Below, in pieces: positions 1 to 8,868 of a DNA stretch of 64,000 nucleotides (position 1 is its first letter; every line of letters begins with the position of its first letter). This DNA comes from Sphingomonas soli NBRC 100801 (GTDB lineage: Bacteria > Pseudomonadota > Alphaproteobacteria > Sphingomonadales > Sphingomonadaceae), in assembly GCF_001591025.1 (NCBI RefSeq), contig NZ_BCTZ01000017.1:62001-126000 (forward strand), written 5' to 3'. The position numbers and the translations under genes are program-made. Below the pieces are notes generated by a model. It saw nothing but the letters and a program-made list of their open reading frames with translations. It ran no database searches and had not been told where the DNA came from.

Positions 1-1281
1 GGTCAGCCCCTCGGCTTCGACGAGCAGAGCATCCATTGCCGCGAGCGAGACGGGCACCAGCAGTTCGATCGTGGAGCCGCTCCCCCTCGCGGTTCGCGCC
101 GCAACGCTACCCTTCAAAAGCGTGGTGACCTCCCGGACGACGCCCAGACCCACGCCCCGGCCCGAGGCCTCGGTTACTCCCTGCGCGGTCGAAAGGCCGC
201 CATCGAACAGCAAATCCAGAAGCTGGGCCTCGCCGGCGGCGTCCGCGCCAGGGGGCAGCGCGCCGCGCGCTTCGGCCGCCCGGCGAAGCGCATCGAGATC
301 GATGCCGCCGCCATCGTCGCTGCACAAGAATGCGATCCGGTTGCCCCGGCGGACGACCTCGATCTCGATGCGTCCCGCTTCGGGCTTGCCCGCCATGATG
401 CGTTCCGCCGGAGCCTCGATGCCGTGGGCGATCGCGTTGCGGACGAGCTGCACCAGCGCGCGGTGGACAAGCCCCAGGACCTTGCCGTCGAGCCGCACGT
501 CGCCTCCCCGGAAACTAAGCTCGGCCTTTTTGCCAAGCGCCTGCGCGGAGTCGCGCACCGCGCGTTCGAGCGCGCCGAATGCCGTGTGGCACGCGATCAA
601 ATGAAGCCGGTCGGCAGCGTCGCGCGCGGTGCGCAGCTCGCGCTCGGCCTGGTCGGTGGTCGACTTGAGGCGCTGCTCGAGCTCGGCGAGCAGGCGGGGC
701 AGGTCCTCCACGATCTGTCGGTGCCGCGCATCCGGCACGAGCATCGCGCGCGAAGCGTCCCGCCCGTCCCCGGCGAGCGCGCGGGACATGTCGCGCGCCT
801 GTTCTACCAGCAGCGCGGCGTCACGAAATCCGTGCAATTGCACGGTCGCCTCCGATATGCCGCGGGTCAGCGCATCCAGTTCGTCGGGGTCGGCGCTTAG
901 CCCTCCCAGATATTCGTCGCTGGCGGCGGGCGCTGCGTTCTTCGGCGCGGCGGCGGGGCTGGCCGGGGCAGGGGTTAGCGCTTCCACCTCGGCCGCAATC
1001 GCATCGACATGCGCTAGGATTGCGTCGATCGCCGCGCGGGAGGGACGCTTCTGCCCCTCAAGAGCCGCGAGCGAATCTTCCAGCGCATGCGTCAGGTCGG
1101 CGATTACGCGCTGCCTGACGACGCTGGCGGCACCCTTGAGCGTATGCGCGAGCCGCATGAGCCGCGCGACCGCCTCGGGCGTGATCTGCCGCTCGATCTC
1201 CAGCGCGCCGCGGCCCAGCTCTTCCGAGATTTCCCGGGCCTCGACGCGGAAGAACCGCAACGGATCTTTTGGGGGTGTCAC
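1..1281 (-). CDS. cheA: CheA-family chemotaxis histidine kinase, C-terminus cut by window edge
   Basis: The first 427 codons of a CheA-type kinase are visible; the rest lies beyond the left edge. A GTG start overlaps the stop of the MCP gene as GTGA. An N-terminal Hpt domain carries the phospho-acceptor histidine in LAHTLKGAAS (about residue 57). A poorly conserved linker follows, then a HATPase_c domain with N-box LVQLVRNAIAHGIE, G1 box DDGGGID and G2 box GRGVGLGVV. It should autophosphorylate in response to the adjacent receptor and pass phosphate to a CheY/CheB-type or attached receiver. No CheW-like or receiver domain is reached inside the window, so whether it is a hybrid WspE-type kinase cannot be seen. 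Confidence 0.93.
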   Translation of the reverse strand, partial: MTPPKDPLRFFRVEAREISEELGRGALEIERQITPEAVARLMRLAHTLKGAASVVRQRVIADLTHALEDSLAALEGQKRPSRAAIDAILAHVDAIAAEVEALTPAPASPAAAPKNAAPAASDEYLGGLSADPDELDALTRGISEATVQLHGFRDAALLVEQARDMSRALAGDGRDASRAMLVPDARHRQIVEDLPRLLAELEQRLKSTTDQAERELRTARDAADRLHLIACHTAFGALERAVRDSAQALGKKAELSFRGGDVRLDGKVLGLVHRALVQLVRNAIAHGIEAPAERIMAGKPEAGRIEIEVVRRGNRIAFLCSDDGGGIDLDALRRAAEARGALPPGADAAGEAQLLDLLFDGGLSTAQGVTEASGRGVGLGVVREVTTLLKGSVAARTARGSGSTIELLVPVSLAAMDALLVEAEGLT

Positions 1282-2750
1282 GCCCGCGAGCCGGCCTGGA
1301 TCAGCTGCGCCAGATCGCGCGAGAGATTTGCCAGTTCGGATGCGGTCTGGAGTATCTGAGCCGCGCTGGCCTCGGTCTCCTTGGTCGCCTGGGCCACGTT
1401 CGACGTGGCGATGTTCACCTGTTCCACAGCGCTTGTCTGCTGCTTGGTGGAAAGCTCGATCTCCTTGGCTGCGTCGGTCGTGGTCGAGACCATCCCCGAT
1501 ATCTGCTTGAACGCGGCGGCGACATTCTCGAACTCCTGCGCGCCGGCATCCACCGCCTTGGAGCCGCTTTCGGTGGCCATCACGGTGGTGTTCACCGCGG
1601 TGCGTACATCATCGATCAGGACTCGGATTTCCTTGGTCGATCCGGCGACGCGGTCGGAAAGCTTGCGGATCTCGTCGGCCACCACGCCAAAGCGCTTGCC
1701 CGCCTCGCCTGCGCCCGCCGCTTCGATCGTCGCGTTCACCGCCAGGATGTTGGTCTGCTCCGCGAGTTCGGAAACAATGTCGAGGATCGAGCCGATCTGC
1801 TGCGATTTCCTGCCCAGATCGAGCATGTGGCTCACGATCTGGTCGACCTGGCGGCGGATGCCGGAGATCGATGCATTCGCGCTGTCGACGGTCTGCTCGC
1901 CGGCCTGGGCGGCGGTGTCGGTATCCTCGGCCACCTGCGCCACGCGCTGCGCGCTCTCCGCGATCTGCCGCGATGTCGCGATCAGCTCGCGGATTGTCGT
2001 CGCGATCTCGCTCATCGCGCTCGATTGCTCCTTCGCGCCCGTCGCCTGCTGGTTTGCGGCCGCCTGAAGTTCCGCCGAAGAGCTCTCGATCAGTCCCACC
2101 GCGCCTCCGATGCGCCGCTTCAGCCGGGCAATCGTCAACCACCCGGTCAGCGCGACCAGCGCCACCCCGATCAACCCGCCCCACAGAATGAAGGCCTTTA
2201 CCCAGAACGCACTTTCCTCGGCGTTGCGCGCGCGCTCCTGGAGAACGCTGTTTTCCTCCGCGTCGATGCTCCCGGTGATGGCGCGGATCCGGTCCATCAG
2301 CTCCTTGCCGGTTTCTGTGGCGACCAGTCGCTGGCTGGCTTCGCTGCCCTGCGTCCGCCTGATCTCCACCACCTGCTGCGCATCTGCGATGCGCTTCTCG
2401 ATCAGCGGCGCCAGTTCGGCCAGTTGGCGCTGGTGCCCCGGATTTTCGGTCGTAAGGTTGCGTAGCGTCGTGAGGGTATTGCGGGCCTCGCGTGATCCGG
2501 CCTCATAGGGAACGAGATATTCGTCCTTGCCGACGAGTGCGAAGCCGCGCGCTCCGGTCTCGACGTCGGTGAGTTGCGCGACGAGTTTCAGCAGATTGCG
2601 GCGCACCTGCTGCGCGTGATCGACCAGCGCCTCCTTCTCGAGCGTGGTCGCAGTACTCGTGTAGCCGACAATGGCCACGAACAAGAGCACCAGCCCGATA
2701 AGCCCGTAGCCCGCCGCCAGAATCCGGCCGAACGTCCAGTTCTTCGCCAT
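1278..2750 (-). CDS. Methyl-accepting chemotaxis protein with CHASE3-like sensor
   Basis: A 490-residue transmembrane receptor. The chosen ATG (MAKNWTFGR) follows a GGGGAGAAA ribosome site that overlaps the end of the upstream cheW. An N-terminal membrane helix (about 9-30) leads into a periplasmic four-helix region that looks like CHASE3 (DVETGARGFALVG), a second membrane helix (about 195-217), then the cytoplasmic signalling coiled coil. The hairpin tip reads EQTNILAVNATIEAAGAGE, the conserved CheA/CheW contact. No clear HAMP domain was recognised. It is translationally coupled to cheA (GTGA overlap), so it is probably the dedicated receptor of this pathway. A Wsp-like surface-sensing or alternative-function role is inferred from gene order. 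Confidence 0.92.
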   Translation of the reverse strand: MAKNWTFGRILAAGYGLIGLVLLFVAIVGYTSTATTLEKEALVDHAQQVRRNLLKLVAQLTDVETGARGFALVGKDEYLVPYEAGSREARNTLTTLRNLTTENPGHQRQLAELAPLIEKRIADAQQVVEIRRTQGSEASQRLVATETGKELMDRIRAITGSIDAEENSVLQERARNAEESAFWVKAFILWGGLIGVALVALTGWLTIARLKRRIGGAVGLIESSSAELQAAANQQATGAKEQSSAMSEIATTIRELIATSRQIAESAQRVAQVAEDTDTAAQAGEQTVDSANASISGIRRQVDQIVSHMLDLGRKSQQIGSILDIVSELAEQTNILAVNATIEAAGAGEAGKRFGVVADEIRKLSDRVAGSTKEIRVLIDDVRTAVNTTVMATESGSKAVDAGAQEFENVAAAFKQISGMVSTTTDAAKEIELSTKQQTSAVEQVNIATSNVAQATKETEASAAQILQTASELANLSRDLAQLIQAGSRA

Positions 2751-2752
2751 GA

Positions 2753-3268
2753 CTATTTCTCCCCTCCGGCATCGCTCGTCTGCGAGCTGCTTTCGATGTC
2801 TTCGATCAATGAGCGCAGGCTGATGACCGGTCGCTTCTGCTTTCCGGTCAGGCTGGCGCTGATATGGCGGCGGCGCGCGCTTTGCTGCGCCTGCGCGATC
2901 CACTCCGCAGGTTCGCGCAAATGTCCTTCAAACGCCTCGAAGGCGAAGGCCAGCGCGCGCATATGCCGGGCAATTGCGATCCACCGTGGGCGGTCGCCCC
3001 CGCCGTCGCCGAGAAGTTCGCTCAGCCCATAGACCGGGACAATGTCTCCGCTCAGATTGGCGACGCCCAGCAATTCCTGCCGCGCGCTCGGCAGCGGCGT
3101 AATCTGCTTGTCGCTGACCAGCGCGGCGACGTCTGCAAGCGCGATCGCATAATGCTTGCCGCCGGCTCGAATCGCCAGCAGGTCGACTGGGGGCGCTTCC
3201 TCTGCGCCTGGCGTTGCGGCGAAGCTGCGATCGAATGCCTCGCGCAGTTTGGCGGCAAGGTCGCTCAT
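2753..3268 (-). CDS. cheW: CheW-like coupling protein
   Basis: A 171-residue protein with a CheW fold: LLAIRAGGKHYAIALADV at about 30-47, and a central segment PSARQELLGVANLSGDIVPV typical of the second beta subdomain. It should tether the receptor to CheA at the inner membrane. The ATG overlaps the stop of cheR as ATGA, which fixes the start; an earlier in-frame start would lie inside cheR. It carries an extra C-terminal stretch of about 50 residues after the CheW core, of no recognised function. It is one of two CheW paralogues in the operon, as in Wsp systems, where two coupling proteins flank the methyltransferase. Confidence 0.88.
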   Translation of the reverse strand: MSDLAAKLREAFDRSFAATPGAEEAPPVDLLAIRAGGKHYAIALADVAALVSDKQITPLPSARQELLGVANLSGDIVPVYGLSELLGDGGGDRPRWIAIARHMRALAFAFEAFEGHLREPAEWIAQAQQSARRRHISASLTGKQKRPVISLRSLIEDIESSSQTSDAGGEK

Positions 3269-4785
3269 GCTGCACCTCCGCATGCCGCCAGCTCGGTGCG
3301 GCATAATGTCATCAGCGCACTGCGGCTGAACCCGCCGCCGAACAGGCCGACCTGATCACCCACGTTGCGATCGAGCAGCGCCAGCGCCTGGCGCAATTGG
3401 TCCCGGGCGGTGCGGCTGTCGCCTGCGCGGCGCGAGAGCAGACCGAGATGGAGCCGCGGCATGGCAAAGTCTGGGTCTAGCCGGGCCGCAGCGCGATTGT
3501 GCTGGACGGCGCCCTGGCTGTCGCTGGCGCTCTCGCGGCACAGCGCTTTCAGATAATGCGCGCCCGCGCACCCCGGATCGAGCCAGAGCAGTTCCTCGCA
3601 CGTCCGCTCCGCCGCAGGCAGATCGCCGACATGGGTCTCTATTACGGCCTTGAGAAGCAGCATCCCAGGCTCGCGCGCCAGCGGAACGGGAAGCGCGCTC
3701 AGCAATTCCCGCGCTTCCGCATAGCGTTCGCGGCGGAGCAGATCGATTGCCGCCTCGCGCGCTGCGTCACTCCGGTGACTTTCCGGCGCCGCTTGGCTTT
3801 CGCTGCGCGGCCGCCGGGTCCTAGCGGTAATCGTTTCGATCCTGCGCGAGGCGTTGTGGATCGCTCCGAACCATGAACGATCTTCGACCGGAGCGGCGTC
3901 CATAAAGCTTGGCGGCGATGCTGGAACCGCGCCGGCCTGTTTCGGCAAAGGCGCGGCCGGTTCGCGCCGGTAATAGAAGGTGCCGTGTGATTGGCAGAGG
4001 CTGAACTCGCTCGAAAGCCCGCGCAGGGTTTCCGCATGCCCCAGGAACAGGAAGCCCCCCGGCGCAAGGCTGCGCGCAAGGCGCGCGACCACGCTGCGCG
4101 CAACCTCGACCGAGAAATACATCAAGACGTTGCGGCAGAAGATGATGTCGAACGCGCGAGGATGCCAGAACAATGGATCGTCCGCGGTCAGATTGCGCTC
4201 TTCAAAACTGACCCGCTCGCGAATGGTGCGGTCGAGCAGGAAGCTGCCGCCGCTCTCTTTGAAAAGGCGTGCACGCAGCGGCGACGGCGTCTGCCGAAGC
4301 GACCATGGCGAATAGCGCGCCGTCCTCGCCTTTTTCAGGGCGCGCGAGCTGATGTCGATGCCGAGGATGGGCACATCCCAGCCTGCGAGCGCGGGGTGCT
4401 CCTGAACGCAGGCGGCAAGCGTGTAGGCTTCCTCTCCAGAGGAGCAGCCCGCAGACAGGAGCCGCAGCCGCCGTACATCCGATCGCGCCGCGATCCGATC
4501 CGGAAGCGCCACCTGCGCAAAAGCGTCGATCTGATCGGGATTGCGGAAGAAAGATGTCTCGGTGATGGTCAGTTCTTGCGCGAGGATCCGCAATTCGTTC
4601 TTCGATCGCTCCGGCTTCCGGATCATTTCCAGATAGCCGCGAACGGATAATCCGGTTTCGTGCACGCGGGCGCGAAGCAGGTCCGCCAGCGGTGCGCGCT
4701 TGTCCGCGGCAAAATCGAGTCCCACCGATTGGAGGATTATCTCCGCGAAAGCGCTCAATTCGGCGGGTCCGGGCGGCGCGCTCAT
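3265..4785 (-). CDS. cheR: CheR methyltransferase with C-terminal TPR-like region (WspC-like)
   Basis: This 506-residue protein should methylate receptor glutamates using S-adenosylmethionine. The N-terminal CheR helical domain includes TITETSFFRNPDQ (about 73-85). The SAM-binding loop is LLSAGCSSGEEAYTLA (109-124), followed by GIDISSRALKKAR (142-154) and FDIIFCRNVLMYF (212-224). After about residue 330, helical repeats resemble TPRs (for example AERTCEELLWLDPGCAGAHYLKAL), absent from plain CheR but present in WspC. The stop overlaps the next cheW and the start overlaps the previous one, both as ATGA, so it is tightly coupled in the operon. A CheB methylesterase is expected beyond the left edge but is not seen. 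Confidence 0.93.
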   Translation of the reverse strand: MSAPPGPAELSAFAEIILQSVGLDFAADKRAPLADLLRARVHETGLSVRGYLEMIRKPERSKNELRILAQELTITETSFFRNPDQIDAFAQVALPDRIAARSDVRRLRLLSAGCSSGEEAYTLAACVQEHPALAGWDVPILGIDISSRALKKARTARYSPWSLRQTPSPLRARLFKESGGSFLLDRTIRERVSFEERNLTADDPLFWHPRAFDIIFCRNVLMYFSVEVARSVVARLARSLAPGGFLFLGHAETLRGLSSEFSLCQSHGTFYYRREPAAPLPKQAGAVPASPPSFMDAAPVEDRSWFGAIHNASRRIETITARTRRPRSESQAAPESHRSDAAREAAIDLLRRERYAEARELLSALPVPLAREPGMLLLKAVIETHVGDLPAAERTCEELLWLDPGCAGAHYLKALCRESASDSQGAVQHNRAAARLDPDFAMPRLHLGLLSRRAGDSRTARDQLRQALALLDRNVGDQVGLFGGGFSRSALMTLCRTELAACGGAA

Positions 4786-5243
4786 TTCTGTGCCCCGCCT
4801 TGCAGCGCTTGCAGCGCACGCTCGGTTACGGATCGGGCCAGTCTCAGCACCGATAGAAGCTCGGAATCGAGCGACGCGAGCATATCTACAATGCCGCCGC
4901 CAGCCTCTCCCAGCAAAGGCGGGAGCCGCCGGAACGAAGCAGGCGAAAGCGCACGGCTGCCGAGCACCGCCTCCACCGCCAAGGCGACGGGGGCCTGGCT
5001 GGTGCGGAGCGTGATGTATCGGGTGAAGGCCGGTTGCCCATCCTGTCCCATCAGCGCCCCCGCATCGATCACTGGCGTGGGCGTGCCGCGGATCATCGAG
5101 GTCCCCAAAACAAACGCCGGCGCGGCGGGGATCGATTCCACGGCGAGCGGGCGCATGGTTTCGCCGACATGGTCGATCGGCAACGCGCAGAGCCGGTCGC
5201 GCACCTTGAAAAGCAATACGGAGCTCGGCAATTCCCCCCTCAC
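4782..5243 (-). CDS. cheW: CheW-like coupling protein, first gene of the chemosensory operon
   Basis: A 153-residue CheW-family protein: SVLLFKVRDRLCALPIDHV near the N-terminus, IPAAPAFVLGTSMIRGTPTPVID in two adjoining segments in the middle, and YITLRTSQAPVALAVEAVLG later. It looks unlike the second CheW at 2753-3268 outside the fold motifs, so the pair probably serve different contacts. The start is a GTG with GGGGAATAA upstream at reasonable spacing; a TTG four codons in is possible but has worse spacing. The stop overlaps the cheR start as ATGA. This appears to be the promoter-proximal gene, since about 280 bases without a gene lie upstream. Confidence 0.85.
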   Translation of the reverse strand: MRGELPSSVLLFKVRDRLCALPIDHVGETMRPLAVESIPAAPAFVLGTSMIRGTPTPVIDAGALMGQDGQPAFTRYITLRTSQAPVALAVEAVLGSRALSPASFRRLPPLLGEAGGGIVDMLASLDSELLSVLRLARSVTERALQALQGGAQK

Positions 5244-5522
5244 GCGCTTATTCCCCTAATGGCTGCGCTGCGCATCGGCTTTCGCCGCCATGTGGCCGCC
5301 CTGATCAACGCGCCCCATCTGTGCAGCTTGAGCCGGAAATTGGGCGATACCTCTCCTCCAGGACCACGCCTTCCGCTCCAATTCGATTGAGCCCAGGCCG
5401 GGCGTCAAAGCAGCGCGCTGCGTGCGGATTGCCAACAATGTCCACCGCCAGTTCCTCTCCGGATCACGGCTTCGCGTGTGTATTGGCCACGCTAGGCTTG
5501 GAAGATTTCTCCAGAATATCTC
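5244..5522. other. Intergenic region upstream of the chemosensory operon
   Basis: About 280 bases between the first cheW and the end of the FixJ-type gene. Short open frames exist on both strands but none has a family signature or a convincing ribosome site. It should contain the promoter of the chemosensory operon and the 3' end of the FixJ transcript. I see no clear hairpin terminator or operator. Confidence 0.5.
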
Positions 5523-6134
5523 TCAGTCCTGGATCAGACCCGCCGCGAACGCGACGCGCAGGACCTCGGGCAAGCTGCGCACACCCAACTTGTCCATCAG
5601 ATTGGCACGGTAAATCTCGACCGTGCGGGGGCTGATGCCCAAATCGTATCCGATCACCTTGTTTGCCTTTCCCTCGATCAGTCCGGCGAGCACGTCCCTC
5701 TCGCGCGGGGAAAGCTTGGCGATCTCCTTCTTCGCCGCGCCGATGCGCGCTGCCATACTTCCGTCGCTCTCCAGCCGAAGGAATGCGTCCGCCACGCGCT
5801 GCATCAAGGTTTCGACGTCGAACGGCTTCTCGACGAAATCAAAAGCGCCGGCTTTCATCGCTTCTACGGCAACGTCGACATTGCCCTGGCCCGTCAGCAC
5901 GACGGTCACGAATTTTCCCATGGCGCGGGTAGCATTGAGCACGTCGATCCCGCTTGCCCCCGGCATATGGATGTCAAGCAATAACACTGCGGGTTCAAGC
6001 GAGTCCGCCTCCCGCAAAAGCACATCTCCCGATGCATAGGCGCGGATCACCAGATCAGATTGCGAAGAAAATAGGTCTCTCAGGGAAGATCTTACTGCTT
6101 CATCATCATCTATGATGCAGATCGTTCTACCCAT
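5523..6134 (-). CDS. FixJ/NarL-type two-component response regulator
   Basis: A 203-residue regulator starting MGRTICIIDDDEAV; an ATG four codons earlier is possible. The receiver domain (1-120) has the acidic pair at Asp9/Asp10, phospho-acceptor Asp54 in LLDIHMPGASG, the switch Thr in VVLTGQG and Lys in EKPFD. A LuxR-type helix-turn-helix fills the C-terminus (LSPRERDVLAGLIEG and ISPRTVEIYRANLMDKLG). No histidine kinase gene is adjacent, so it is an orphan here. The 229 bases upstream, before the fumarylacetoacetase stop, are locally AT-richer than the surroundings (around 6165-6245) and likely hold its promoter. Whether it serves the neighbouring chemosensory genes is not shown by sequence. 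Confidence 0.9.
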   Translation of the reverse strand: MGRTICIIDDDEAVRSSLRDLFSSQSDLVIRAYASGDVLLREADSLEPAVLLLDIHMPGASGIDVLNATRAMGKFVTVVLTGQGNVDVAVEAMKAGAFDFVEKPFDVETLMQRVADAFLRLESDGSMAARIGAAKKEIAKLSPRERDVLAGLIEGKANKVIGYDLGISPRTVEIYRANLMDKLGVRSLPEVLRVAFAAGLIQD

Positions 6135-6363
6135 CGCATTCCTCATCTGCACAATTGCGCAGCCTTGAACAAAGAATACAGTCAGGCGCAGCAAGTTATT
6201 TGAAACAGATGTCCAATTTAGATTGTTAGTATCGGTATCGCAACGACTTTGTGTTTGCAGGCGGACGTTTCGGGCGCGCGGGCGTGCACGGCCTGCGGGG
6301 GCAGGCGCGTCGATGGGAGCAAGCGTGCCTGATCAGCGGGTCGGATGGTACGCGGGGGCCGCT

Positions 6364-7659
6364 TTATGCGGTAACGATGCCCGATGCCTCGCCAAGCGAA
6401 ATGGTCGCAAAGCCGGGGCGGATGCAACGCCCGCGCAGGATGATCTCGTCGCCCGGTTCCAGGAAGGTGCGGACCTCGCCATTCGGTAGCATGACGGGTT
6501 CGCGGCCGCCCTTCGTCATTTCGAGCAGGCTGCCATGCCCGTCGGGTGCGGGGCTGGAAACGGTGCCGGTTCCGAACAGGTCCCCCGGGCGCAACGGGCA
6601 TCCGTTGGAGGCGTGGTGGGCGAGCATCTGCGCGGGCGTCCAGTACAGGTCGAGCGTCGACGCCCGCGTCAGCAGGTGCGCCGCAAGCCCGCCTTCGCGC
6701 ATCGCTGCCGTGGCGATCAGCACTTCGAGCTGGATGTCGAACGCGCCGCTCGCCTGATCCTGCGCATTCTGGAGATAGGGGAGCGGTTCCGGGTCCTCAG
6801 CGTCGCGCGGGTGCTGCGCGGTGCGGAAGGGGGCCAGCGCTTCGGCGGTCACCAGAAAGGGCGATACCGTGGTCAGGAAATTCTTGCCAAGGAAAGGGCC
6901 GAGCGGCTGCGTTTCCCACGCCTGAATATCGCGGGCGGACCAGTCGTTGAGCAGCCCGAAGCCGACCACTTCCTCACCTGCGCGTTCGATCGGGATCGTC
7001 TCTCCAGGCGCGTTCCCGCCACCGATCCAGATGGCCAGTTCCAGTTCGAAATCCAGCCGGGTGCTGGGTCCGAAATCCGGCACCGTCGCGCCATGCGCCG
7101 CACGCTGCCCCGCCGGGCGTACCACCGGCGCGCCGGAAGGCAAGACCGAGGAGGCGCGACCGTGATAGGCGATCGGTACATGCTTGTAATTCGGGAGTAG
7201 GGGATTGTCCGGGCGGAACATCCTGCCGGCATTGCGCGCGTGATGGATGCCCGCGAAAAAGTCCGTATAGTCGCCCACCTCGGCGGGCAGATGGAATTGC
7301 GCGTCCTTTCGCTCCACCAGCAGCCGTTCCGCTCCCACCGGTTCGGATCCGCTCAGCACCGTTGAGAGGGTCGCGCGCAGCCTTCGCCGCTTCGCCACAG
7401 GCAGCGCGCAATAGCCGTTGAGGCTCGCTGCCGCTGCGATCGTGACCAGCTCCGTCTCTTCCGCATCGAGCAGCCCGGAAGCCGCGAGTGCCGCGTGGTC
7501 GAGCACATAATCGCCGATCACCGTTCCGCCGCGCGGCACCCCGTCCCCAGTCGAAAAAGCGCACAGGGGCAGATTCTGCACCGGATAGTCTGCATGTCCG
7601 TCAGCGCCCGGAACCCAGGTCCGCAGATCGGCCCGGTGCGTCGCGTCGATATGCGTCAT
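6364..7659 (-). CDS. fahA: Fumarylacetoacetase (fumarylacetoacetate hydrolase)
   Basis: At 431 residues it matches full-length fumarylacetoacetases, which hydrolyse fumarylacetoacetate to fumarate and acetoacetate at the end of tyrosine/homogentisate breakdown. Family marks include LLNDWSARDIQAWE and LGPFLGKNFLTTVSPF in the middle, then GTGTVSSPAPDGHGSLLE and LEPGDEIILRGRC near the end. The ATG chosen (MTHIDATHRADLR) overlaps the stop of the upstream esterase as ATGA; a longer open frame upstream overlaps that gene in another frame and is rejected. No homogentisate dioxygenase or maleylacetoacetate isomerase is nearby, so it may act on another 1,3-diketone. The operon appears to be driven from the palindrome at 8836-8857. 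Confidence 0.93.
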   Translation of the reverse strand: MTHIDATHRADLRTWVPGADGHADYPVQNLPLCAFSTGDGVPRGGTVIGDYVLDHAALAASGLLDAEETELVTIAAAASLNGYCALPVAKRRRLRATLSTVLSGSEPVGAERLLVERKDAQFHLPAEVGDYTDFFAGIHHARNAGRMFRPDNPLLPNYKHVPIAYHGRASSVLPSGAPVVRPAGQRAAHGATVPDFGPSTRLDFELELAIWIGGGNAPGETIPIERAGEEVVGFGLLNDWSARDIQAWETQPLGPFLGKNFLTTVSPFLVTAEALAPFRTAQHPRDAEDPEPLPYLQNAQDQASGAFDIQLEVLIATAAMREGGLAAHLLTRASTLDLYWTPAQMLAHHASNGCPLRPGDLFGTGTVSSPAPDGHGSLLEMTKGGREPVMLPNGEVRTFLEPGDEIILRGRCIRPGFATISLGEASGIVTA

Positions 7660-8732
7660 GGGCGGAAGGTTCCTGATTGGCGCGCGCCGCGTTTCGGGCG
7701 ACGGTCGAGCCCGTGTTGATGCAGGAAGGCCGACAGCAGATCGGCGACCGCGACGTTGTTGAGATCTGCAAAGGGGATATGCGTGTTGCCGCGTAGCCCC
7801 TTGTCCGGCAGGTGGAGGATCTCGGCCTTGCCGCCGCGAGCGTTGATCGTCCGGACGAACGCTTGGGACGCGGCGTAGGAGCGATGCCAGTTTCCGGCCT
7901 TGCCGATATTGTCGCCCCACACCAGCTGGATCGGGATCCGGGTCAACCGGTCGAACTCCGGCGCGGAGACGTAGACCGGGCCGTACGGGCCGGGCTCGAT
8001 CTTCGGCTGCCCCTCGTCGAGCAGAACGAAGCCGGGATTCTCGTAAGCGACGATCGCGGCGACATTGTCCGATTTGATCGCGGTCAGCATCGCCCTCAGG
8101 CCGCCCGCGGAATTGGTGACGAGTACCGACGGACCGATCCGGTCCAGCGCTTTCGCGGCAGCTGCGGCTTCGATCTCGGCATTCTGCACGGTATCGAACT
8201 CGTCATAGCGCGCGCGCCGCGCCTGGTTCCACGCTTCCGGATCACCGGCGGGGAACTGGAGTCCGGGAAACCACTCCATCGGACGCGGGCCGAACCGCCA
8301 CGCGACGAACCCGGCCTCATCGCGCCCCGGCATCGCCTGATAGGTGTAATCCTCGCACCCATAGTTCGCACGGCCGACGCGCGGGCCGTCCCAGACATAG
8401 GTGGCGAAGCCCCGGCGCAGGAAGATGCTCTGGAACCCCTCACCCCCGTCCCAGCGCCGTTGCCACACCGCCGCGCTGGAGCTGTGCCACAGGAACAACG
8501 GCAGCGCGCGGGCCTTTACCGGGATCTGATATTCGACATGCCCATGATCGCAGGACTGCGACTTTTCCGCGTCACCGATGATCCGGCCGCCTGCCTCGAA
8601 CGAGCCCTGGCGGGCGAGCACCAGCGCCGCGCGAGCATCGGACCGCGGCGGTTCCTTTGCCGATTGAGCCGCAACGCTCCCGGCGATGACGAGCCCGCCG
8701 CAAACGACCGGGAGCAACACAGAAATCCGCAT
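7656..8732 (-). CDS. Secreted alpha/beta-hydrolase (esterase-like)
   Basis: A 358-residue protein with a clear signal peptide (MRISVLLPVVCGGLVIAGSVAAQ) and an alpha/beta-hydrolase body. The probable nucleophile is the serine in VLVTNSAGG (about 194-202), a relaxed form of G-x-S-x-G. A late histidine in LRGNTHIPFADLNN could complete the triad. It lies first in a two-gene operon with fumarylacetoacetase (ATGA overlap). The leader is about 100 bases and includes the 22-bp operator. It may release a phenolic or diketone unit in the periplasm before uptake. Substrate unknown; the hydrolase call is firm, esterase specificity is inference. Confidence 0.82.
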   Translation of the reverse strand: MRISVLLPVVCGGLVIAGSVAAQSAKEPPRSDARAALVLARQGSFEAGGRIIGDAEKSQSCDHGHVEYQIPVKARALPLFLWHSSSAAVWQRRWDGGEGFQSIFLRRGFATYVWDGPRVGRANYGCEDYTYQAMPGRDEAGFVAWRFGPRPMEWFPGLQFPAGDPEAWNQARRARYDEFDTVQNAEIEAAAAAKALDRIGPSVLVTNSAGGLRAMLTAIKSDNVAAIVAYENPGFVLLDEGQPKIEPGPYGPVYVSAPEFDRLTRIPIQLVWGDNIGKAGNWHRSYAASQAFVRTINARGGKAEILHLPDKGLRGNTHIPFADLNNVAVADLLSAFLHQHGLDRRPKRGARQSGTFRP

Positions 8733-8835
8733 TCTCGATCCTCACGCGCACCGAAGATCGAAGCGGCCTTGCCGGACAGGCCCGCCGCTCGCTTCCTTGT
8801 TAAGAGCGGGCGATATCAGCCCGGGAATTAGGGGT

Positions 8836-8857
8836 CTGTCCCTCGCCGAGGATACAG
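8836..8857. promoter_or_regulatory. 22-bp palindromic operator, copy 1
   Basis: CTGTCCCTC-GCCG-AGGATACAG. It has the same 9-4-9 architecture as the copies at 9731, 16425 and 16494. It lies 103 bases upstream of the esterase-fumarylacetoacetase operon and just 3' of the LuxR-type gene. It is the most degenerate copy. The LuxR-type protein at 8869-9609 is the likely binder (inference). Confidence 0.6.
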
Positions 8858-8868
8858 GCCCGGTCGGC

